This document shows, in pieces, positions 10,401 through 22,400 of a stretch of 64,000 nucleotides of DNA. The notes under the pieces are model-generated. The model had not been told where the DNA came from. It ran no database searches and was given only the letters and a program-made list of their open reading frames with translations. A program made the position numbers and the translations under genes. Source of the DNA: Vesta saturnalis. Taxonomy: Eukaryota > Arthropoda > Insecta > Coleoptera > Lampyridae. Each line of letters opens with the position of its first letter. Position 1 is the first letter of the stretch. The stretch spans positions 4,526,501-4,590,500 of the forward strand of contig JARFJB010000091.1 in NCBI GenBank assembly GCA_036346205.1. The letters are read 5' to 3'.

Positions 10401-13400
10401 TTTGTTTTTTTTTCTTTGTAAAATAACGTAAATGTATTATAATTATTATTTTGGATGTTTTCTACTTGATTTTATTTTTTTTTCTAAACGTATGATTTCT
10501 TTGTAATTAATTACTCATTTCTAATGAAAATCAGTTACTCGCACTATTGTAAATGAAATTACTGTTATCAGCATTAGTATATATTTGACATTTTTAGCTT
10601 TTTGTCATGTATTAGGAAAAAATAATTATAAAACATTATTACTACTACTTATACTAAATTATCAGTAGTTAGATAGGTAGTAGACTACTAAAAAATTGAA
10701 ATATGTACCCAATATTACGTACAAAATACAAAAAATTTGAAATCTATAATGTCCATCAAAACTTCAAAAATTTTCACGGGATCATAAATCGTGTTTGTTC
10801 GGTAGGCCACTGACATTTAGTTCCCATAAGGTTTCTATTGTAACGTGAAGCAAATGCGAGCGACGGAGCTCTAAGTAAAAATCTACATGCGAAGCATACG
10901 TGAGCGGCACGGCCCACTTAGTAAAAAGAGGTGCGAAGCACACTTGCTTCATATGGCGTTCAACGTGTTAAAACAAAAATATTAAATTCCAATTGGAAAC
11001 TTTTTTTTCAATCTCTGTAGATCCATATTTATTTTTTAAAAATAAGAATAACAACTATCCCGAACAGTGGTGGCTTCCTTACTTTTAACTTATTATTACT
11101 TCTGTACTAAACTAAGGGTTGGTTTATATAATAATTAATAATAAATAAAAGCTAAGTATATGCAAGAGAATGATATATGGACAAAATAAGATAAGAAAAA
11201 AAGGAATGTGGTCTCATTTTAAAATTTTACTGTGACTAACGCTGTTAAAACTATCATACTACAGATAGCGAGAAATATGGCGTCTTGCTTTTTTTTATAG
11301 AAGCAAGTGTTAAAGTTTTATTAAAGAAAAAACAAAGATGTAACTGAAATTAAAGTTATAACCGATAATTATTTAATGTAAAAAATAAAAACGTATTTCA
11401 TTCATCGATGATTTACCAGTCAGTCCTTATACAATGTATTCTTCCAATGAGATTAAATGACACTAGGTACTAACAGTTTCTTATGGATGAACTACACCAC
11501 TTTTGGAAAATATTCTCCTGAATACAAAAATATACTTAACTAATTTTTTGTGCAGCCTGCTGAATGCACTGTAGTAATTCATCGTTGGTGTTTGAAATTT
11601 ACACCCTGTAGTTCGAAAACAAATGAAAATGGAACTACAACCGTTAGGGTTATTTATTATAATAATTTAGGTTATTTGACATTGAATCAAATCTAGTATA
11701 CGGAGACAAAATTTTAATATAACGATATGGGGCACCTTGTGTATAGTAAATTAAAAATTCTGTTTAGTATCAAATGTACTTTCTTAAAAATAATGTGTCC
11801 TGATTTTAACATTTGCTGTCGGTGCTTCAAGAAAAAAAGGATATATCACTCGGAGTAAAACACTATTTTGTGTTTGATCCAGATTACACAACATCAGCTA
11901 CAATCTGGATTCAACACAAAACATACTCATTTCTATGCAATAGCAGGAGCACTTGCCTCAGAACCCTAATTCTGTTTCTTCCGATCCTATCCTGACTGCT
12001 ACTATCCTTAATCTCACCATGCATACATATGTATGTATGTTGGGAATCCATGACTGGCTGAAGGAGCTTGGAAAGCTCAAGCATGCCCTTAGTTTATTGG
12101 AGTTGTATTTGTATTATTAGGTTACATGTTTGCATTGTTTTTATCACAGCCCAAAATTAAATGCACTAATGAGCTAGTAAACAATAGATCACCTCTAATC
12201 ACAATATTGTTGATGGAATGTGAGGTTTCACACAACAGTGTTGCTTTACAGATGCAGCATTGGCATACAGTGACTGTAATAAAATAATAAGTTTATGATA
12301 GACTAATTTTATTTTTCATTTTTTAAATAAAAAAAGGTATTGCTTTATTACACTTTTTATTTCTCTAACAACTATACATTTTCCTCTTTTAAATCATATA
12401 ATTTTTTACATTAGATGTGATAAATATATGAACGGATTAACAATTACAGTTATATCTTCCTCATTAAATGATAATAGTTTGTGAAAATTGGTTAAGATGT
12501 CAAATAGATGTATGAAATAAGTGTAAGCATGCTATAATAGTTAGGAAACATATACAAAAAGACCAACTACGGAATTTAAATTTATTTTAGTAAAGATTAA
12601 CTAAATCTTTAATAACTTAAATATTATTCACAAACAAAAACAAATATAACCAAAGTCAATTAAATCTGTAAAAAACACTTTACTTTAAAGTGGTAAAAGA
12701 ATTCACAACTAAAAACTCAACATACCAATTAAAAATTAGTTAAATAATTTTCCGTTAATATTTAAGGGACTGCAATTGTTATTATACAATGAAAACATAT
12801 TGTGTATGATTAGGCTTATCTTAATTTCAAATATGTTAAATTAATGCAATGCTGTGATAACTTAACATGCCTAATTATTAAAGCTATTACTTCAAGGTCT
12901 AGGAAAAACAGCAGTAGGCATACCAACAGTTAACATTAAAATTTAGGCGTACCATTTTCTATTTTTTTAATTTCAAGAACAACCTATGTATCTGAGATTT
13001 TCTTTTTGTCTGTTTAAGTTATTAGGATGGTTATATATTTCAATAGCTTCACACTTTAGACAACTGTAATAATGAGTTTGCCTTAATAACATTTCCATAC
13101 TATGACATTGAATGTTACAATTTATGTTTAATGGTTCCAATGTATACTTTTCCACAAGAACAAGATACCTCATATATTCTAGAAGCTAATAAATAGATAT
13201 GTAGCATCTGTAGGTTATCTTAAATGTTCTTTAATCTTTTTTGTAGGTTTAAACATTTTTCTAATTTCATGATTAATTAATATAGTTTCAATTTTATCCA
13301 TAATGTTAGTTATGAAAGGAAGAAAAGCTCTACTAGTATTAAGTTGTAGTTGTTCTTTATAGGTATGCCTAACAGGTTTAATTACATTACTAATTCCTTT

Positions 13401-16400
13401 GCGGGAATAAACATCAGCTTGTAGGGATATTTTTAAATGATCAAATTCATCTTTTAAAAATTCTGGATCACAAATTCATTTAGTTCTCCCCACTAGATCT
13501 TTCTGAGTGTGTCGGTTTCCCGTAAACTTTGAAAGACAAAGATGCATTGTTTGTTTTAGAGAGTAATATGTATATCTAAAAATGATAAACTTCCATTACA
13601 TTCTTTTTCCATAGTAAACTGAGTGCTTGGATTATAAAATCAAAACTTATTAGTGCTTCGTCTCCAAGTTTCAACATATGTATAGCAAATTAAAGGTTTT
13701 TTAGAGTTAATGTTTCTAACTTTTGCATGTAAAAAACCGCTGGCAAATTAACTGCCATAATACGTCAACAAATATATCGGTTTATAAATAGGATAGTCCG
13801 CTATTTTCGGTCCGCCATTTTAAATTTTCCAATGTTGAAAAATAATTTTTATGCACTGACCTCAAAAACCTCCAATTTTCGAGTTTGGAGCAAATCAGTC
13901 CATAAATAGAAAAATCCACCATTTTTGATTCGCCATTTTGAATTTTTTAATTTTGACAAATAATTTATACTTAACGATTTTAAAAAACCCCAATACCCGA
14001 CTTGCAAAAAAAAATCGGTTTATACATTACAAAATTTACAATTTTGCACCCTAAAAACAGTGAGCTACGGATTATTTTTTTTTATTATTTTGAAATTATA
14101 TAAAAAAGTATTAGTTTGGTTTTTTAATTTTGTAAGTTTTTAAAATTTGGAGCAATGAATTTTTTTAATTTTCTGAGCCTCTAAAAATGCCCCGCCGCTG
14201 CTGGTTAGATTTTATGGCACAGAATGTTTGTACCAAATTTCATATTGAAAGCTTTAATGGCTTGATATGATGAGGTGTTTTATTCCTATATATAGAAGAT
14301 GCATTTATTGCACTGACACTGCATTTTAAAGGAACATTATGCTTATGAATCTTTGTTAAACCATATAGTTTTGATGGGAGAGCTCCAGAGCTAGTGAATT
14401 TCGTTTGTTTCTCGGGATGGAAGATATTTTACTATGTTCTTTAGTTTTCAAAAGGAACTTCTTTGTAAGATCTTTTGACTATTCACGGCCTGCTTGTGGC
14501 TCCAATAATTGTTCAATTTTAAATTTATAATAATTCGTATTAAAAATGGGGTTGACTGTATCTTTAAATCTATCGTGGGTTGACCATCTTCTGTTAGTTA
14601 CTAAAGCAGCTACTCGTAAAATAGGCTTTTTATACAGATCTAAGCAGTACTTTACCTCCTGACAACTCTTTCTGCTATATAAGGCCCAATTCGACTTCAT
14701 GTAGAATATAATTCTTAGCTGTAGGTTGGTGCTCCTCAAGACGCTCTCGACGTCGTTGATGAGTAAAAGAAGAGCGGTTAGGCAATATCCCCCTATCCAT
14801 CTTAGTATTTCTGAGTTAGGTTAAACTTAGCCTGTTTTGGTCAAAATTTGTTTACATGTATGAGAAAGCCTTATGGCAGAGAATTTAGCAGCGGTTAATA
14901 TATAAATGGATGTATGTCTGTATGTATGGTTGTCCTTTATGCATTACTGCACCATTCATCCGATCGCCATGAAACTTGTGGAAATCGTTAAGTACACTCC
15001 CGCGAAGGTCTCTGGCATAATACAAATATTTAAATATCGGCCACTCAGGGGAGGCCCTCATATGCATACTACATCATTCATTTGATCGTCATGAAATCTT
15101 GGGAAGTTGTTGAGTTCACTTCCGCGAAGGTTTCCGGCATAAACATTTTTTTAATATCGGACCCCCTTCATGCATACTACGCCATTCATCCGAATATGAA
15201 TAAGTTTCAATAAAAATGACACAATATAAATTGAATGTTATCATAACGAGTTCTTTAAATTTCCTTTCTTCTGAGTTCGCAGCAACGCGCGAAGTCGGGT
15301 AAGCTAGTTATTAATATTTTTTGAAAATTTTGCATTTTATATCAAAACAATATTTTTCAAAGAACCAACCAGTTTACGTTACACAAAAAATAATTATTGT
15401 ACTGAACTGTGATTAAAGTGCGCTACTTTGTCTATTTTTTTAAACTTGCATTTGATAAACATATCTATGCAACCTCTTGTTTATACGTTCATAATGAAAA
15501 CAGGCAACATTGGAAAAACAAAAACAATTAACCTATGTTGCCGCCCGCTTCTATAAGATATCAATAATACGGTTTAATCATTTTCGTTCATATTTAATTA
15601 ATTTTTAGACTTACCTTGCGTCATATACTCAGTGACACGGAAATTGCAACACCAAGAAGGGGTAAGAATTTTTTGACCAAACCTGGCAGAAACGTTTAAA
15701 TACTAAAAGGTACCAATTGATTAAAATTTCAAAGAAAAAGAACAAAATGTAAATATAATTTTTATTAATAATGGGTTGCCCTCCCCCCCCCCGTTGGTTA
15801 CACACTCCTCGATTCATCGTGGCATCGATTCTAGCATATGGTCGATGTCCTCTTGAGGTATTGTGTCCCAAGTAACCTGTAATTCATGCTGTAGAGATTG
15901 CAGCGTCTGCGGAGGATGCTGCAAGACTCTCAGTCTTCTCCCCATAATGTCCCTAACATGCTCGATGGGCGAAAAGTCGGGAGATCTGGGTGGAAATGGC
16001 ATGAGATTAACAGTATCCTCTGCAAATCGGTCCAAAGAACTTCTTACAATATGGGCACGGGCATTATCCTGCTGCAAAAGTGGGTCTTCCAACTACCGAA
16101 GAAATGGAAGAATACGGGGTTCTACCACCTAATCCACATATCGTTGGGCGTTCATATCGCCTTGGATGAATACTAAACGAGATCTACTCCCATAAGTTAT
16201 AGCACCCCATACCATAATCCTTACAGTTTGGTGCATATGACTCGCAACAGAAAAGTCAACATTTCGACGTTTCGCACGTCTTCGACTGACCCTCATGCAT
16301 CCCCAAACAGAATTGGGATTCATCAGTGAACACCGCCCTATGCCACTCTTGGTTCCAGTGCAGTCGATATTAAGCCGTTAGTGGTAACGCAAGACGTGGC

Positions 16401-19400
16401 CGATAGGATTGTAAGCCGAAAGCTCTGATTCTGCGGTAAACCGTTCGAAGGGTTACAGGACGACTTTCGTTCGCTAACCATTGATCGGCAATTGATCTGG
16501 TACATTAGAATCTGTCTCTTGTTGCCATAAGTTGAAGATAGCTGTCCTGCACCTCATTTGTTATTCTTCGCCCCCTGGTTCCTATTCTGCGGCATTCCAG
16601 ACTCTCCCTGGTCAATGCCCGATAGCAGCGCATGATGGTGGTTTGGTTCCGGTTAAGACGAAATGCGATTTCTCTAAACGAAAAACCACCTTCGCGCAAA
16701 CCAACAATATGACCTCTGTCGAATTCGCTTAATTGGCGGTAATTTCCACGTTGGTGTACTCTAGGCATGATCGCACCCTCAAAGCAAACAATAACAAGCG
16801 AAAACCATAAAGAACACAATCTCACACAATATACACTTGACAAAATTGTTTGAAAAAACCGAACGAACTGTCAGATAAGCCATTGCCACTTGATCCATAT
16901 GAATGAAATTTTAATCAGTTGTTACCTTTTAGTAGTAAAACGTTTCTGTCAAGTTTGGTCAAAAAATTCCTACCCCATCTTGGTGTTGCTATTTCCATGT
17001 CACTTGAGTATATTAAGAAACTTTATAAAGAAAAGTTATGTAAGATTAAATTTTTTTTTAAAAATATGTACACTTTTTCTTATAAAATTAATCGCTATTC
17101 AGATATTGTAAAAATTTGTAATACTTAAATTCTACCTTATGAATTTTTTGCCGCAAAATTACTCGTCTTTTCAAAAAATTGCACAGAACATAATTAATCG
17201 ATATGTTTAAGGTCTATATCTAGGTATTTTTATATCTTTGAAGCTGGATTTCTCCCAAAATCTAATCAGCTCCAAGCGAAATGAAAACAAGCTTAAATAT
17301 AAAATTTTAATTACGTAGGTGTTTTCGTTCTGGAGTTATTGTGGATACTAACATACATCACACACAAACACCACACCACACACACGACCAAACGTTGTAA
17401 AGTGAGCTAATAAGTCGATTTAGCGATAGTGAAAAAAAAAGTCGATTCCATAACCTTCTATACCTACATATGTATGTGTAGGTTGGAAGGTAAAAAAGGT
17501 TGTTAACTTCAACAAATAAATACAAAAAATTAATTATTTATTAAAAGTAAAAAATACCCAATAAACTAGATTAATTTTTTACACAGCTTTCATTATTAAA
17601 CTTATGCAATAGTCAAGTAAAATATATTTCAGGCGTAATCCCTTTGCTTCGGTAATATTGGCAATGGATGCATTTGAGCTTATTATTTGAGAAAATTTGC
17701 ACTCCTGCTTCTCAGTCGTGTAAATTTTCGTAAAAATATGCGCCTTTTTCCTTATCCTTTAGTAGTTCATCTTGCCAAGATGGACTGATTGCTCCATTCT
17801 GAAATATTTAAGTTTCATTGATGTAACCAAATCGGTTCATGTTTGAACTTTTGTAATCCTAGTAACTTTGGGGAAACTGTACTCTGTTGTTTGCAGTGCA
17901 GCTTAATCCATTAAACGTCTTTCTGCCATGTGACAATTTCCTCATCACTCCGACACCTGTCAGTAAAAATTGCCATGCCGCTCGGTAATTAATATACAGT
18001 TACTAAAATGTTCACACTTAATGTATCATAAAATTATGAAACTTACTTTGTTTGTACATGACATATATCACAAACTATCACTTGAGCAGATGGATTCAAA
18101 TCTGTTAGTTTTTCTACAAGGCGTGTTTTCTTTGGAGGCAGGTATTTTACCTGCTTTAACTTGACCAGGTAACCTATTCACAATTGATACATTCAACTTT
18201 AAACCATTTGTGATGCTCTGTCTCCAAATATTCTATCATTTCTTTTGATGTCAATCTAGAGATTTTAAGCATTTTAATAAGATAGTTGTGAAACAAACTA
18301 TTTTATAAAAAGTAAAGATGTAAAGTCTGTCCAGAAATGAAGCCAAGGAATAAATTGAAATAGTTAATTTATTTTACATATAAGCGGTACATGATTTTGT
18401 ATTAAGTACTTAATAGATTTCTTAAACTAGCTAGTTTAAGTTATACCGCTTCCATACTATAGCGTTACAATGTAAGTTATTTATCAATACCTGGTAATCC
18501 TTTAACAATGGGACGTACCTGTTGTTGAGTTCTAAAGTAAAGATCATAGGTGTGTACGATTGCAACGTTGTATTGAAAACTATAAAAGGTGATTTTAAAG
18601 ATATCATTGTAATATATCATTTAATTATAAAACACTTCATTTGTTAGAAATCATTTTATAGTTTTTAAATTTAAGGTAAGGCAACAATTGTTATATAATA
18701 TACTTATAGAAAAATAATAAATATATAATTTTAAAATACAGTTAATCTGTAAATTTATGTTTCTTCGGAAGAACTATCATTTGGCCCTATTGAAATTACA
18801 ATAGGCTCTACAGTAACTTCTGTAATATTGTCAAGTTCCTCTTTCATTACGTGTTCTATTCACTTTTTCCATTTTTCCGCAGTCATCTCACTTAAGGAAG
18901 TCATTAAAAGTTATGGAACGTCACTTAATTTAAACGTGGTATTATATCCCACTACTGCACCCTTAAACCTGCGCCCATATTAAATCAATAGCGTTCAATT
19001 CGTAATGGTAAGGCGGTATTTATGTTGTTTTCTACCATAAGATAAACAAGGCTCACTCACAGAAACTTTGTCTACATGTAAAACTCTGAATATTGTTGTT
19101 TTTCCAATGCCAGTCATATGTGAACACATTTCAACTGTCTCTTCAACTTTTTTCAATGGATTATGGCATTTCAAATAATTGTACACATTGAGCATAATAA
19201 TTTTTTCATCAGCAGAAAGCACAGACCTCTTCACGTGTTTCATTGGAATAAATTCAGGACTCGACGCCATTGCTATTAAAGTCAATACTGTAGCGTAAGT
19301 GCACCTTATGGTATACTAACATATAACAATAATCATAACTTAGGCTATCGTTATATTTATATATGTATAATTTTTGTGTGCAATTAGCGTTGTTCGCATA

Positions 19401-22400
19401 TTTGCTCCCCTAATTACATCATTAACAACACATTAAAATCTATTATAGTGTGATTCCAAATACAGTACATAGTACATACTTTCTAGTTCAATTATTAGTA
19501 TTTAATTAGTTTAAAATTATTAAAAATGTGGTCGATAATGATAGCAATTTGTGATATATAGAGAGTTGACTATCCAAACAATCAATAATTACCTAATCAA
19601 CCACGAAATTCTTTTAATCTGAAAACAGAAAAATTATATTACAAATAAATAATATAATTCCTTCCCTACTTTTAAGTAGTATTAATTAATTTCATTATGA
19701 CATATCTAATCAATATTACTTCAGTTTTATATTTTTTATCATAAAACAACCCAACGCCACTGGAATCTGTCAAACACGTTGATTTATTCCTTCGTTTTGT
19801 TTCTGGACGGATTATAGCAATGAAAGCTAAGCACAAACAAAGTAACAGATTCAAAAATTTGATGACATTTTTACCAGAGAAACAACGAGGGAAGATATTG
19901 CTAATGTAAAAGCACGCGATTTAAAATTTATGTGTGAAATATTTAAAGTAGCTTAGGAATTTTTCTCTACTCTTGGTGGTGGTGTATTGTTTAAACAACT
20001 GGTCTGTTTTACTTAGACGTACTATATGTAAATTTGATTGAAAATATAGTTTATTATGTTTTGTATCTATTTTAACGAACATGATATTACTTTTCATTCA
20101 TACGAAGTAATAACTCCAGTAAAACGACATGGTGGAGTCCACCGCGGTGCGTGCACCCATATTTTAAGGCGCATTTGCTGAAGGGTTAATATTATTTTAT
20201 GTTTAATGCACAATAGTGAGAACTGTTGTGGGCTAAGAATTATTGTTATTACGACATTTACGCTTAATTTTTTAGGTTACAAAACATTACTAAACAAGAA
20301 AATTTGCAAATCAGCGATGATGTCTTAAATATTTTGGTAAAAACAAGCGGTGGTGATATGAGACGTGCTACAACGTGTTTACAAAGTTGCTCCATTCTTA
20401 AAGGAAAAGATGCTCTTATTAGTATGGAGGATGTTTATGAGATTACAGGGGTATTATTTATTATTCACATTACTTCCTGTAAAAATTATACTCAATTTAT
20501 TTTTAGATTGTACCAGAGAAATGGATAAAATCATATCTACAAGTTTGCAAATCAAATAATTACTCTAAGTTAGAAGAATTTATTGAAACTTTTATTTTGG
20601 AAGCATATACTGCTTCTCAGGTAAATTGATTTTTTGTGCTTGTTAACATACATGTATACACTGAAAATTGATATACAGGGTGCCGGAATTTAGAGCCTCG
20701 ACACGGGGATCTCTTGTTATTTTAAGAGATATGATGTTGGTTAAATTGAGGCAAAGTTGTTAATTTTAATGCTCTTCAAGTATTCGCAAATAAATTTTAA
20801 TTTGAAAAATCAAATTTTAGAAAAACAGTCATAACTTTTTGATTTCTATATATTATTCAATTCTATAAAAACATCTTTATAGCAACTTTTTTATTGTACA
20901 CACTGATTTGTTTTTGTTTATCACAACGAACTTCTTATTATCGGCGTCCTTTTGAATTTTTATAGTACCTATATTGTGGCAGTTTTTTTGTGATTTCAAC
21001 GATATACCTTGTAATGAATTCCTAGACAGATTACATTTTGAAAATCGAATTAATTTAGATATCACAGTATGCCTAGAAATGGTTTTAAAAGTGTATAAAT
21101 CTGTCCGACATTTTTGTCACATTGTTTATTGAACAATATTTTCTATTATCCTCGCCAAGAGTGTTTACCGCTACGTCATCACGTGCAATCGTATGGTGTA
21201 GTATGAAAAACATGGGACACAATTATTTTCATTATAATAAATTCTGATTAGAAAATATACCCTGATGGCAACATTTAAAGCTGCAGAAATCTGGTAAATG
21301 GAGGTTATTATTATTAGTCAAATCAGAATTAAATTCATATGCATATGAAACAAATTGATTTTGCACCTACAGGTTTACTCTTTCTACTACATTCACTGTT
21401 TTATATGAGAAGGCAGTATAAACAAATTGGATAGCTAAATTCATAAATTAATGGCGTAGCGGTAAACACTCCTGATCAGGATAATAATTAATATGATATA
21501 GATAACATACATTCTCTGTTTTATTTTTGTGAAATCACTCATTACACCTTGCAAACAAAAAAACTACCATATTAAAAGCAAGCAAGACAGCTTAGTTAAA
21601 TTTATTTGTTAGCATTGATTTGCAATTTATTAAATTGTTTTTAATGCAGTGTTTTGCCAACATGTACTTATATGAAAATGTAAACTTTCACCATCAACGC
21701 TCATAATAAAATACTTATCTTTTTTGAGGTTTTTAATGGTGTATTTTAAATTATACAATCTAAAGGTTTCGATAATACTTACAGTTATCTTCGTCAGTAG
21801 TAATATTTGTTAAAAATTGTTAAGATGTTGTAAACAGTTTTGTCAAAGTTGAAATTGACGAAGATAACTGTAAGTGTTATTGAAACGTTTAGATTGTATA
21901 ATTTAAAATACACCATTAAAAACCCCAAAAAAGATAACTATTTTATTAACATGTACTTATATTTCAAGTAATTTAACTTTTGCCAGTTTAGTTATATTTA
22001 CAGTTTAATCATTTTTAAAAACGTTGCATGTCATTAATTCTATGACGTCACTATTATGTCCTTGCCAAACCTTTTTAAGGTATTGCGAGGTATGTAATAA
22101 AGCAAGCATATGTCATGCTCGTCAACTAACATTAAGAGAATGAACCAATTAACAAATTATTCTTTACTGCAGTCCCTCATGCTTTTAAATTAACTACAAT
22201 ATACAATAATTACAAATTATATTGGTATAACAAAACATATGTCCAAGCTAAATGGGTAATTCCACACATTTATCCATAATCACTCAAACTACTGTCGTTT
22301 TCACCCACGTTTTTAATGGTCGGAGGTCAAACCAATCATTGATTTTTTCTATGTGATGAATAGAACATTTCAGGGGTTACCATTTGAAGTGCTTCCCTGA

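Larger units (their letters stand above)
15310..17507 (-). repeat. R1-family repeat copy, split by a Tc1-like element
   Basis: Minus-strand copy of the R1 family. Its 5' end, ACCTTCCAACCTACACATAC in reverse, lies at 17507; the interior to 17009 matches 50593-51110. After the Tc1-like insertion, 15627 down to about 15483 continues with the GCGGGCGGCAACATAGG and ACAGGCAACAT blocks seen also at 43165-43310. The lower boundary is uncertain. Confidence 0.75.

Noticed and set aside
12973..13173. 66-codon minus-strand frame as a separate small gene
   Set aside because: It is the frame-shifted GIY-YIG end of the Penelope-like relic.
20304..20528. Open frame covering RFC4 exon 4 and continuing past it
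   Set aside because: The donor at 20451 and acceptor at 20506 split it; the tail is intronic.
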